Below, piece after piece: positions 41,767 to 50,921 of a DNA stretch of 64,000 nucleotides. A program made the translations under genes and the position numbers. Origin of the DNA: Carnobacterium pleistocenium FTR1 (lineage in GTDB: Bacteria > Bacillota > Bacilli > Lactobacillales > Carnobacteriaceae); assembly GCF_000744285.1 (NCBI RefSeq), contig NZ_JQLQ01000002.1, forward strand, positions 930,001-994,000, in the 5' to 3' direction. Under the pieces are notes generated by a model. The model did no database searches. It was given only the letters and a program-made list of their open reading frames with translations, and was not told where the DNA came from. The stretch's first letter is position 1; every line of letters begins with the position of its first letter.

Positions 41767-43152
41767 ATGTCTCAAGAAGAAAAATTCACAAAAACAAAGA
41801 AGATTGGGATTGTATTCATAGAAGTAGTATTGTACCATTTTTCTCTTCTCCTTTCTTTTTATATTAGATATGAGGGTAATATACCCATGTATAATTATAA
41901 AGCTTATGTAAACTCTAGTATTTACATTTTCATACTATTTATATTATTAAATCTACTTTTTGGAGTTTATATACTGTATAACAAGTCTATAACAGATTTC
42001 TTTTATCTTACCTTAATAATACAAATAATCATGACAGTGTCTATAATGGCCCTAACTTTTTTTGGTAGATGGTTTACCTTTCCAAGATCAGTGCTATTTA
42101 TTAGTTTAATTGTTAGTACCATTATTTTATTTGTTTGGCGTGTTGTCGTATATAAAATTTATGAACGATTTAGTGGAAGTAAAAAAGTGATGATTGTGGG
42201 AAATGAATTAGACATAAAGAATGCAATTTTTAATATTGGAAATGCAAAAAGTAAGCGACACATAGTGAAATACGCTATTGTATCAAATTACTATTATAAT
42301 GTAGAAAAAAATCTAAACAAAATTGATATTGTATATATAGCAAGTGATATTTGTGAAGAGGAAAAATTGAAAATTTATAATTTATTAGTATCTAAAAGAA
42401 AAAAATTGTTTTTAACAACTAGTTTTGAAAATTTATTACTTGTTAAACCTAATATTATGAATATTGAGGATGAAAGTATTATTGAAGTTTCAAATTTTGA
42501 AATTTCATCGGAAGATAATCTAGTTAAAAGATTAATCGATATTATATTTTCGCTGGTTCTTATAGTTGTAGCTTCACCAATAATGTTAATAACAGCATTG
42601 CTTATTAAATTGACGTCAGAAGGGCCTGTTTTGTATAAACAAGTTAGAATTACTAAAGATGGCAAAGATTTTAATGTTTTAAAATTTAGAAGCATGAGTG
42701 CTACTGCTGAAAAAGATTCTGGTCCAGTACTAGCATCATCTAATGATGCTAGGGTTACATTTGTTGGTAAATATATCCGTTCCTTAAGAGTGGATGAGCT
42801 TCCACAATTGTTTAATGTGTTAGTAGGAGATATGTCTGTAGTAGGCCCAAGACCTGAAAGACCATTTTTTGTGGATCAATTTAAAAAAGAAAATCCACAT
42901 TATTATTTACGGCATAATGTTAGAGCAGGTATAACCGGATATGCACAAGTTTACGGGAAATATGCATCGGATTTTAATAGTAAATTAAATTTTGATTTAT
43001 TATATATAAAAAAGTACTCTCTGCTACTTGATATAAAAATTATGTTACAAACAATAAAAATTCTTTTTGATAAAGTTTCGTCAAAAGGTTTGGATGAGGA
43101 AGAACAAGAAAAAAATAAAAGTATTCCTAATAACATAACTTATTTAGATTGA
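41767..43152 (+). CDS. initiating polyprenyl glycosylphosphotransferase
   Basis: The 461-residue protein has four or five N-terminal membrane helices, a middle CoA-binding-like domain (KVMIVGNELDIKNAI) and a C-terminal bacterial sugar transferase domain: KRLIDIIFSLVLIVVASP, LKFRSM, DELPQLFNVLVGDMSVVGPRPE and RHNVRAGITGYAQVYG. This is the WbaP/CpsE-type enzyme that transfers a sugar phosphate to undecaprenyl phosphate to begin each repeat unit. GGAGGAAAG precedes the ATG. A -10-like TATAAT at 41678 lies in the 132-bp gap before it. Confidence 0.93.
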   Translation: MSQEEKFTKTKKIGIVFIEVVLYHFSLLLSFYIRYEGNIPMYNYKAYVNSSIYIFILFILLNLLFGVYILYNKSITDFFYLTLIIQIIMTVSIMALTFFGRWFTFPRSVLFISLIVSTIILFVWRVVVYKIYERFSGSKKVMIVGNELDIKNAIFNIGNAKSKRHIVKYAIVSNYYYNVEKNLNKIDIVYIASDICEEEKLKIYNLLVSKRKKLFLTTSFENLLLVKPNIMNIEDESIIEVSNFEISSEDNLVKRLIDIIFSLVLIVVASPIMLITALLIKLTSEGPVLYKQVRITKDGKDFNVLKFRSMSATAEKDSGPVLASSNDARVTFVGKYIRSLRVDELPQLFNVLVGDMSVVGPRPERPFFVDQFKKENPHYYLRHNVRAGITGYAQVYGKYASDFNSKLNFDLLYIKKYSLLLDIKIMLQTIKILFDKVSSKGLDEEEQEKNKSIPNNITYLD

Positions 43153-43509
43153 TGGATCCATTAAAAAATAAGGGTTCTTCTATATTGTATTAAATTGTAT
43201 TGATTTTTTAATGCAATTTTTTATGGAAGAATTTTTTTTAATTTATAATAACCAACTTTATAGTTATTACCTATTAACAGCTACTGTTTGGATGTTTTTT
43301 GTTTACTTCATCAAAAAAATTGATTTAGAAGTATCTAATAACAATCTTAGTTCGATATGAAATGAAGATTTTGACATTAATCTGATGCATTTTTTTGACA
43401 GTAGCTAACAAAAGTATGAACGTAATCGATTAACTTCAAAAAATATAAATTTATTTTGATTCGATTTTTATATTTAATGTTTTTTTTACTGGAAGGAAGT
43501 AAATATTAA
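43153..43509. other. intergenic region with terminator-like hairpin and doubtful small frame
   Basis: TTCTTC near 43174 and GAAGAA near 43226 with T8 could form a terminator after the sugar transferase. A 45-residue frame (ATG 43223 to TGA 43358-43360) would give a single-helix peptide (YYLLTATVWMFFVYFI) but has no ribosome binding site. Nothing else is seen. Confidence 0.35.
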
Positions 43510-45351
43510 ATGGAAAATAAGAAAGTATTTAGAATAGCTTTTCTAAAACTCTTCATAACTACCTTTATAGGATTATCAAGTTCATTTTTCGCATTTTTGA
43601 TATTAGAATACTTTCATCTTTCGATGAATTTTGAAGCGGTAATAAACTTTTTTACTGTTTACACAAAGCTAAGTATTCTGCAGATAATAGTTATTTTTTT
43701 GTTTTTTCTATTTGCTAATTTTATTCTATATTCGAAGTTCCTTTCTTTTTTAATTCTTTCAGTGTTTGCAATTATTATAGGAATAGTGTCTCACTTTAAA
43801 ATTGAATTTCGCGGAGAACCAGTTTATCCTTCGGATGTGGCATTTTTAAAAGATATATCTTTTTTTATAGAGATAGTAAATTTTAAAGCCATATTATTAA
43901 TAATTTTTGGAATTGTTCTCGTCCTTACCATTTTTATATTATTTTTTAAATTTAGAACAAAAAAAAATATTTCAAAATTCACAATAGGATTTAGAGTGAT
44001 TGGTCTGATTATAGTAAGTTTAATGCTAATATATATATATCAATTTAATTCTCCAGGTAATAAAGTGAAAGCTGCTTTTAATGAATATGTTAATTGGATT
44101 TCTTACAGTCAAGAGAAAAATTATACAAGAAATGGCGTTGTATCAGGTTTGTTGTACAATTTGAAGTCCCCAGCAATAGACCGTCCAAAAGATTATAGTC
44201 AAGAAAGAATAGAAGAGATAGTTAAAAAGTATTCAAAAGAAGCCGAAGGTATCAATAATAATAGAAATGGTGAAATTGATGATATCAACATCATTTACAT
44301 TATGAATGAAACTTTTTCAGATGCGCATCGATTAGATGGCTTTACAATAAACGGAGGAGACTCTCTTGAAAATTACAGAGAATTTTCACAGGAACAGATG
44401 TACGGTCAAGTTTTGTCTCAAGCATACGGAGGAGGAACAGCAAATATAGAGTTTGAAGCTTTAACAGGAATTTCATTAGAACCTCTTTCAGGGAATATTT
44501 CAATACCATACATTCATCTTAGTGACAAATTGAATTTGCTACCGACAATCACTGATTATGTAAAGGCATCAAATCATAATTTAACAGCAATTCATCCACA
44601 TAATTCAACTATGTACAAACGAATTGATAATTATAAAACGTTTGGTTTTGATCAAATGCGATTTAAAGATGATATGAAATATACAGATGTAATTGATCAA
44701 AGTCCGTATATATCAGACGAAGCTTCTTATAAAGAAGTAATGGATGTTATGGATAATACTGATGAGAAAGATTTCATTCATCTAGTCACCATGCAGAATC
44801 ATATGCGGTATAGTGGGAAATATGATGATATAGAATTTAAAGTAAAAGGGGTTCCAGAAACCGCAGAAGCTGAAAATTATTTAAAAGGAATCCAATATAG
44901 TGATATCGCATTAAAAGAATATTTAAAAGAGTTAGATTCTTATGATGAAAAGGTAATGGTTGTTTTTTGGGGAGATCATTTGCCATCTTTTTATGGAAAA
45001 GAACTTGTAGAATTGAATGGTTATCAAAAAATGCATGAGACTCCCTTAATGTTTTATACGAATTTTATAGACGAGAAAAAAGATATTGGGACTATTAGTC
45101 CAATTTACTTTACAAACTATATATTAGAAATTGCAAATGCAAAGGTTAGCCCATTTGTAGCATTGTTAGAAAAGATGAAGCAAGCTCTACCCGCCTTTGA
45201 AAAAAATTTCTATTTAGAAAGAGAAACTGGAGTAAAAAACTCTCGCGAAAAACTAAAACCTTCTACTCAATTATTATTGAAAGAATATGATTTGATTCTA
45301 TATGATATTACAACTGGGAAAAATTATAGTAAAGACTTAAAGTTTTATTGA
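43510..45351 (+). CDS. LtaS-like phosphoglycerol transferase / sulfatase-family protein
   Basis: The 613-residue protein has five N-terminal membrane helices (to about residue 185) and an extracellular alkaline-phosphatase-superfamily domain. IYIMNETFSDAHR holds the metal-binding Glu, YGGGTANIEFEALTG the likely nucleophilic Thr, HLVTMQNHMRY and FWGDHLPSFYG the remaining metal ligands. LtaS and its relatives move glycerol phosphate from phosphatidylglycerol to a polymer. Inside a polysaccharide locus it may decorate the polymer with glycerol phosphate, as GacH does in streptococci. GGAAGGAAG lies 11 nt before the ATG. Confidence 0.85.
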   Translation: MENKKVFRIAFLKLFITTFIGLSSSFFAFLILEYFHLSMNFEAVINFFTVYTKLSILQIIVIFLFFLFANFILYSKFLSFLILSVFAIIIGIVSHFKIEFRGEPVYPSDVAFLKDISFFIEIVNFKAILLIIFGIVLVLTIFILFFKFRTKKNISKFTIGFRVIGLIIVSLMLIYIYQFNSPGNKVKAAFNEYVNWISYSQEKNYTRNGVVSGLLYNLKSPAIDRPKDYSQERIEEIVKKYSKEAEGINNNRNGEIDDINIIYIMNETFSDAHRLDGFTINGGDSLENYREFSQEQMYGQVLSQAYGGGTANIEFEALTGISLEPLSGNISIPYIHLSDKLNLLPTITDYVKASNHNLTAIHPHNSTMYKRIDNYKTFGFDQMRFKDDMKYTDVIDQSPYISDEASYKEVMDVMDNTDEKDFIHLVTMQNHMRYSGKYDDIEFKVKGVPETAEAENYLKGIQYSDIALKEYLKELDSYDEKVMVVFWGDHLPSFYGKELVELNGYQKMHETPLMFYTNFIDEKKDIGTISPIYFTNYILEIANAKVSPFVALLEKMKQALPAFEKNFYLERETGVKNSREKLKPSTQLLLKEYDLILYDITTGKNYSKDLKFY

Positions 45352-45427
45352 CAAAGATTCTTTGCATCTGAATGTTTAAATAAAAAGTAGATTGAGTCTA
45401 CAAGAAAATCTATTATAGTTTGAACTG

Positions 45428-45436
45428 TGGTACAAT
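45428..45436 (+). promoter_or_regulatory. possible extended -10 promoter inside the locus
   Basis: TGGTACAAT, about 180 nt before the next glycosyltransferase gene; no -35 box. It lies in a 263-bp gap with no gene. Confidence 0.35.
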
Positions 45437-45614
45437 TTAACTGTCTGATTATGAAATATAGTAAACACTTAAACAAGGTTAAGCTCTTTAGTACCAGTCT
45501 AATCAATAGTTCCATTTGCAAGGAATCTAGTTTGAATTTTCGTTGTTTATTTGAAAAAATAATTGGAATTTTAAATGAAATATAAAGTAATGTATTATTT
45601 AAAAAAATAAGGAT

Positions 45615-46607
45615 GTGAAGAATATCTATACGAATAGTTTGGTTTCAATAATAGTTCCAGTTTATAATTCAGAAGAATTTATAGCTGAGAACCTTTTATC
45701 AATCTTAAATCAAGATCACAAAAATTTAGAAGCCATAATGGTAGATGATGGGTCTACGGATAACTCCATGAATATTATCAAAGAAATAGCAGGAAATGAT
45801 AATAGAGTTAAGTATATTCGACAAGATAATCAAGGAGCACCAGCAGCTAGAAATAATGGACTGAAACATTCACAAGGCGATTTCTTATATTTTATTGATT
45901 CAGATGATAGATTAAGTCATCGAGCAGTTTCTTTAATGTTAATTTCGCTTTCAATAACAGGTGCTGATATTGTAATTGGACAATACCAAAATATGGATGA
46001 AAATGGTAATTTAAACCATATACAAGATTTTGGTTATAGTAAGCCAAATATACTTACAACGAAAAAAAATCTTAAAGAGTTAGTGTTTTTGCCTCCTTTT
46101 CCTGGAAATAAAATGTATAAAATGTCTATAATAAAGGATAATCAAATTAAGTTTGCTAGTGTTAAGATAGCACAAGATTTGAATTTCTATTTAAAAGCAT
46201 TATTGTGTGCTAATAAAGTTTCAATTATTGATGAAGTAGTTTATTATTATAGGTTTAGATTAGGTAGTATCAGTAATACCTATACTAAATCAATATTAGA
46301 AATAAAAGAAAGTATACGCGATGTCGAATCCTTTTATAAAGATAAAAATCAATTTGATCAATCATTATTTGCAAATATAAAATTTTTGTATTATTCATAC
46401 CAACTATCAAAAATACCACAAATAAAAAGTGGAAAAGAACGAAGTTTTGTTTTTAAAAGTTTAAAAAAGGATTTAAAAAAAATAAATAGGAATTCTTTAT
46501 ACCCAAATATATATAGAAAAAAGTATTGGAATACCACATTAAAAATAAATATGGAATTTATCTTTTTAAGTAAATTTTATCAAAACTATCAAAATAAAAA
46601 AAAGTGA
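45615..46607 (+). CDS. GT2-family glycosyltransferase
   Basis: The 330-residue enzyme has LVSIIVPVYNSEEFIAENL, AIMVDDGSTDNS, GAPAARNNGLKHSQG and FIDSDDRLS. The second half has a segment NKMYKMSII and a Lys-rich C-terminus. It assembles the repeat unit. The start is doubtful: GTG 45615 is only 3 nt from AAGGA, whereas TTG 45639 would begin directly at VSIIVPVYN but lacks a good site. Confidence 0.87.
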   Translation: MKNIYTNSLVSIIVPVYNSEEFIAENLLSILNQDHKNLEAIMVDDGSTDNSMNIIKEIAGNDNRVKYIRQDNQGAPAARNNGLKHSQGDFLYFIDSDDRLSHRAVSLMLISLSITGADIVIGQYQNMDENGNLNHIQDFGYSKPNILTTKKNLKELVFLPPFPGNKMYKMSIIKDNQIKFASVKIAQDLNFYLKALLCANKVSIIDEVVYYYRFRLGSISNTYTKSILEIKESIRDVESFYKDKNQFDQSLFANIKFLYYSYQLSKIPQIKSGKERSFVFKSLKKDLKKINRNSLYPNIYRKKYWNTTLKINMEFIFLSKFYQNYQNKKK

Positions 46608-46628
46608 ATACGTAAGGAGAATAAATAA

Positions 46629-47624
46629 ATGGAAACTCCACTTATTAGTGTAATTATTCCAGTTTTTAACATAGCGGAATATTTACCAAGATGTATTGAT
46701 TCGGTAATTAATCAAACCTATAAACAGCTAGAAATTATTCTAATTGATGATGGATCAACAGATAAAAGTCCAGAAATTTGTAAATCATATGTTCAAAAAG
46801 ATAAGAGAGTAACGTTCATCTCAAAGAAAAACGGTGGGCAGGGAAGTGCAAGAAACGTAGGATTAAGTTTATGTATCGGTGATTATATTACATTTGTGGA
46901 TAGTGATGATTGGCTAGTAAATGACATTTATACACATTGTGTAGATATCATAAAAAAAAGCAAACCAGATATTGTTAGTTTTAATTGTATCGAAACTAAT
47001 GGAAATATAGAAATTGATACTGATTCAAATTTCCAATTGGAGTCTGTATCTAATGATGATTTATTAAGAGATTATCTTTATAGAGGCCAAACAGACCGCG
47101 CCCCATTTACAGTGTGGCGTAAGATCTATAAAAAAGAAATAATAAAAAAAATAAAGTTTGATGAAGGTAAAATTAATGAAGATATAGTTTTTAACTTTAA
47201 AGTATTATCAAAGGCTAATTCTTTAGTTCATACTTCTAAAATTGGGTATTACTACTATCAGGGAAATAAAAGTACAACCAGAAATGGATTAAGGAAAAGA
47301 GATTTTGATTTATTAGATGCTAGTGACCAATTAATAGAACTAGCAAAAAACGAAAAAAATAAGGAAATCTATTATTTAGCTCGTGTTAAAGAAGCAAGGT
47401 CCTACTTTTCGTTGTTGGCTAAAATTGCAATGTACGGTTTTGAAGATGATACATTAGACCAAAAGGAAGTAATCAAATCGCTCAAGAAAAATTTAAGAAA
47501 GAAATATACTTTCCTTCTTAAATCGCCAATTCCTTTGAGCAGAAAGCTAATGGCAGGTTTGTTAATAATAGATGTTAAACTTCTATCCGAGCCATTAAAA
47601 ATGTATAAAAAAATAAAGAAATAA
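46629..47624 (+). CDS. GT2-family glycosyltransferase
   Basis: The 331-residue enzyme shows ISVIIPVFNIAEYLPRCID, ILIDDGSTDKSPEIC, GGQGSARNVGLS and FVDSDDWLV, with NEDIVFNFKVL as probable catalytic region. It is closest in type to capsule GT2 enzymes such as CpsI/EpsH. AAGGAG lies before ATG 46629, and the next gene begins 15 bp after its stop, so they are co-transcribed. Confidence 0.9.
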   Translation: METPLISVIIPVFNIAEYLPRCIDSVINQTYKQLEIILIDDGSTDKSPEICKSYVQKDKRVTFISKKNGGQGSARNVGLSLCIGDYITFVDSDDWLVNDIYTHCVDIIKKSKPDIVSFNCIETNGNIEIDTDSNFQLESVSNDDLLRDYLYRGQTDRAPFTVWRKIYKKEIIKKIKFDEGKINEDIVFNFKVLSKANSLVHTSKIGYYYYQGNKSTTRNGLRKRDFDLLDASDQLIELAKNEKNKEIYYLARVKEARSYFSLLAKIAMYGFEDDTLDQKEVIKSLKKNLRKKYTFLLKSPIPLSRKLMAGLLIIDVKLLSEPLKMYKKIKK

Positions 47625-47639
47625 TTGGAGGCTTTTCAA

Positions 47640-48755
47640 ATGGACCAACCTTTTACACTAAAAGAATACTGGGCGTTTATTAAAAGTTATAAGAAAACAA
47701 TAATTTCAACTATCTTAATTACTGCAGTACTATTTATAGGTTTTATAACCTTTAGAATTTTTTTCACTGATGAAACTCAAGTAGACCAGACTGTGCAAGA
47801 ACAAGAGAATGAAGAACCCCTTATAGATGAAGAACAAGGGATAAAATATTTGAATTCAGATTATGAATCTTTAAATGAAAACCAACAGGCTGAACTTATA
47901 CAGTATTTAAATCAAGATGCTTATTTATTTAGATATTATATAGAGAATGAAGAAGCGGTACCGTATACTTCTTTTAGAACTATAAAAGAAATTCTCACAA
48001 CAGATAACATTGTTCAACAAATTGAAGACCAAACGTCAGTAGAATTTTTACCTGATTCAAAAAGAGCAATTCGTTTAGACTATGACGCTGATAATTATAT
48101 TCATACATTTTTAGTAGGTATAGGAGATGAAACTGGTAATCAAACATTAGCACAAGAATATTACAATATGTTTGAAGAAGAAAGTTTGCCCTTCTTTGAG
48201 AATAAAAGAGTTCATTTAATAGATGCAGCACCAATTAAATTTGAAGATCAAGAAGCTGAAGAAACTATTGTTCCAGAAATAACCGTAGAGCAACAAAACC
48301 AAGGAATGAATGTAGTATTATTTGTTTTGGCAATTGTAATGGCAGTTATAATAGGCATTATTATTAGTTTTTTCCAAAATTATTTAAAAAAAGAAATATC
48401 TTATTTATATAACTACCAATTAATAAATGAAGAAGAATTAGTAAAAATAAATCAATTGATAGCTGATAATAAAGATACAAAAACAAGTATAATTAACCAT
48501 GTAGTAAGAGGGTCTTCAAAAGGTACATTGATTGTTGCAAGTGAAGAAATTCCGGCTGAGTATATGAATAATTTGAATAATGCTGATGAAAAAGTTACTG
48601 TTAGCTCTAATATTTTAAATATCCCATCTGATAACGATATTCAAAAAATATATATTATTACGGCTTTAAATAAAACCAATAAAAATTGGTACAAGCAACA
48701 ATTAAAACTTGCTAGAAATTATAGTGATAAATCAACAATTGTTGAAATAGATTAA
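47640..48755 (+). CDS. Wzz-like chain-length / polysaccharide co-polymerase protein
   Basis: The 371-residue protein has a membrane helix near residues 18-38, an acidic extracytoplasmic domain of about 180 residues, a second helix at about 222-246 (NVVLFVLAIVMAVIIGIII) and a cytoplasmic C-terminal part of about 120 residues. The two-helix layout matches Wzz/CpsC-type chain-length regulators. The C-terminal part follows where some proteins have a tyrosine kinase, but no Walker motif is present. The ATG at 47640 follows GGAGG at 8 nt. Layout-based call; moderate certainty. Confidence 0.65.
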   Translation: MDQPFTLKEYWAFIKSYKKTIISTILITAVLFIGFITFRIFFTDETQVDQTVQEQENEEPLIDEEQGIKYLNSDYESLNENQQAELIQYLNQDAYLFRYYIENEEAVPYTSFRTIKEILTTDNIVQQIEDQTSVEFLPDSKRAIRLDYDADNYIHTFLVGIGDETGNQTLAQEYYNMFEEESLPFFENKRVHLIDAAPIKFEDQEAEETIVPEITVEQQNQGMNVVLFVLAIVMAVIIGIIISFFQNYLKKEISYLYNYQLINEEELVKINQLIADNKDTKTSIINHVVRGSSKGTLIVASEEIPAEYMNNLNNADEKVTVSSNILNIPSDNDIQKIYIITALNKTNKNWYKQQLKLARNYSDKSTIVEID

Positions 48756-48790
48756 TCCCTAATAGAAATGGTTATTCGGAGGAATAAATA

Positions 48791-49615
48791 ATGAGCAATT
48801 CAAAGTTTTCTGTTTTATTATCAGTTTATCGCAAAGAAAAAAAAGATTATTTGTTAAGTAGTATTAAAAGTATTTTGAATCAATCTGTTGTTCCAAATGA
48901 AATAGTAATTGTAGAGGATGGCCCTCTAGGTGAGGAACTTGATAGTTTAATTAATACTTTTGTAAAACAATATCCCAAACTAATTAAACTTGTAAAGTTG
49001 GGAAAGAATATCGGTTTAGGCCTAGCATTAAATGAAGGACTAAAAGCATGTTCTTTTGAACTTGTAGCAAGAATGGATACTGATGATATAGCTAAAAAGC
49101 AACGCTTTGAAAAACAACTCCAAGAATTTGAGAATAATCCACAGTTAAGTATTGTAGGAACAAATACTGATGAATTTATTTCAGATCCTGCTAATGTTAT
49201 AAGCAGAAGAGTTGTCCCAGAAAAAAATAAAGATATTTTGAAATTTTCAAGAAGAAGGAGCCCATTCAATCATCCAACCGTCATGTATAAAAAAACAGAC
49301 GTATTATTTTGTGGAGGGTATAAAGATTTCAGAAGAAATCAAGATTACGATTTGTTCGTTAGGATGTTAAACAAAGGTTACAAAGGCTATAATATTCAAG
49401 AATCACTATTATTGTTTAGAGCGGATACTGGAAATTTAAGCAGACGAAAGAGTTGGACTAAAACTAAAAGTGATATATACATGAGATATAATTTTTTAAG
49501 AAAAGGTTATTCTTCAGTATACGACTTTTTAATTACAACTGGAGGGTTTTTGATTATTTTTTTAACTCCACTTAGCATGTTTGATCTTATTAATAAGCAT
49601 TTTTTAAGAAAATAA
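48791..49615 (+). CDS. GT2-family glycosyltransferase
   Basis: The 274-residue enzyme has FSVLLSVYRKEKKDYLLSS, IVIVEDGPLGEE, GLGLALNEGLKAC and ARMDTDDIAKKQRF, the pattern of CpsJ/RfaF-unrelated GT2 enzymes that often add galactose or rhamnose (GTs with MDTDD). A C-terminal hydrophobic segment (FLITTGGFLIIFLTPL) may attach it to the membrane. CGGAGGAATAA precedes the ATG. Confidence 0.9.
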   Translation: MSNSKFSVLLSVYRKEKKDYLLSSIKSILNQSVVPNEIVIVEDGPLGEELDSLINTFVKQYPKLIKLVKLGKNIGLGLALNEGLKACSFELVARMDTDDIAKKQRFEKQLQEFENNPQLSIVGTNTDEFISDPANVISRRVVPEKNKDILKFSRRRSPFNHPTVMYKKTDVLFCGGYKDFRRNQDYDLFVRMLNKGYKGYNIQESLLLFRADTGNLSRRKSWTKTKSDIYMRYNFLRKGYSSVYDFLITTGGFLIIFLTPLSMFDLINKHFLRK

Positions 49616-49642
49616 TTTAAAATTAAAGAAAGTGGTGAAGAT

Positions 49643-50890
49643 ATGTCTTTAGAAAAAAAAGTTAATCATGTCCTTTCACAATTCCCATTTATTAAAAAAA
49701 CTGTAAAAAGAGCATACCAACTTTTCTTTTATAGTGTTTCACCAAAGCAAAAAAAAATAGGTGAAATAAAAAGAGTTTCTCCTAATGATGAATATGAGTA
49801 TTTTTTTGGGTATTATGATAAATCTCCATGGGATAGCAGCGATAGATACATGTTATGTTTAAAAGTTGAAGATACATCAAAAAGTACAGCTCCAAAGACA
49901 ATTGCTGATATTATACTTATTGACACAAAAAATAATAATGAAATAAAAAAATTAGCTAGCACGAATTCATGGAATGTACAACAAGGTGCTATGGTTCAGT
50001 GGTTAGGACCAAATTTTGATGAAGAAATCATTTATAATGATTTTCAAAATGGTGATTATTGTTCTGTAATACTAAATATTAAAACTAATGAACAGAGAAT
50101 TATCGAAAAACCAGTTTATAGCGTTTCAAGTGATGGCAGGTGGGCACTTACTTTAGACTTTTCCAGACTTCATCGTCTTAGAGAAGGATATGGTTATTCT
50201 AATAAAGAAGACTCATTGAAAAATGAGAAAGTTCCTAATTCTGCTGCTATTTGGAAAATTGACTTATTAAAAAATGATATTTATCCCTTAATAACTTACA
50301 CTGATTTTTATGATTTTCAGACTTCTAATTCTATGAAAGATGCAGAGCATAAAGTTAATCATATTATGATCAACCCTTCCGGTACAAGATTTATGGTATT
50401 GCATAGATGGATAAATGGTGGGGAAAAACACACTAGATTAGTAACCATGGATATGGATGGAAATAACTTATACAATTTAAATGATGATGTTATGACTTCA
50501 CACTGTTTCTGGAAAAATGATACAGAAATAATAGCATATGCAAATAAGAATAAATTAGGAACAGGTTATTATTTGTTTAATGATCAAACAACAAAGTTTA
50601 TTCAAGTTTTAGAAGAGCTAACAAATGACGGACATCCTAGTTATTCTCCTGATGGTAAATATATTGTTACAGATACTTATCCAAACAAAAATAGAATGAC
50701 TTCTATTTTTCTTGCGCATAACGATAAGGTTCAGCCTTTGGCACGTGTGTTCGCCCCATTTAAATATGATAATGAACTTAGATGTGACTTGCATCCAAGA
50801 TGGAATAGAGCTGGAAATGAAATTAGCTTTGATTCTGTTTTTGAAGGTAAAAGAGGATTGTACATTGTTAGTATTCCGCTTGAAAAATAA
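49643..50890 (+). CDS. beta-propeller-like protein of unknown role in polysaccharide locus
   Basis: The 415-residue protein has no signal peptide or membrane helix. Repeated strand patterns typical of TolB/WD-like propellers are visible: SSDGRWALTLDFS, NPSGTRFMVLHRW, SPDGKYIVTDTYP and RAGNEISFDSVFEG. An N-terminal GYYDKSPWDSSDRYML segment is distinctive. Fold relatives include oligogalacturonate lyase, but none of its catalytic features can be claimed. It lies 27 bp after a GT2 gene and before a GT4 gene in the same operon, so a role in sugar transfer or modification on the cytoplasmic side is probable. I do not recognise a function. Confidence 0.75.
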   Translation: MSLEKKVNHVLSQFPFIKKTVKRAYQLFFYSVSPKQKKIGEIKRVSPNDEYEYFFGYYDKSPWDSSDRYMLCLKVEDTSKSTAPKTIADIILIDTKNNNEIKKLASTNSWNVQQGAMVQWLGPNFDEEIIYNDFQNGDYCSVILNIKTNEQRIIEKPVYSVSSDGRWALTLDFSRLHRLREGYGYSNKEDSLKNEKVPNSAAIWKIDLLKNDIYPLITYTDFYDFQTSNSMKDAEHKVNHIMINPSGTRFMVLHRWINGGEKHTRLVTMDMDGNNLYNLNDDVMTSHCFWKNDTEIIAYANKNKLGTGYYLFNDQTTKFIQVLEELTNDGHPSYSPDGKYIVTDTYPNKNRMTSIFLAHNDKVQPLARVFAPFKYDNELRCDLHPRWNRAGNEISFDSVFEGKRGLYIVSIPLEK

Positions 50891-50921
50891 AATCAATAAA
50901 GTGAAGGAGGTTGAAAGGTCA

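Noticed and set aside
43223-43360. 45-residue membrane peptide gene
   Set aside because: Hydrophobic helix but no ribosome binding site and it overlaps a terminator-like hairpin; kept only as a remark on the gap.
50712-50921. N-terminal extension of the GT4 enzyme
   Set aside because: It overlaps the propeller gene in another frame; a strong AAGGAGG site before ATG 50922 gives a normal-length GT4 protein.
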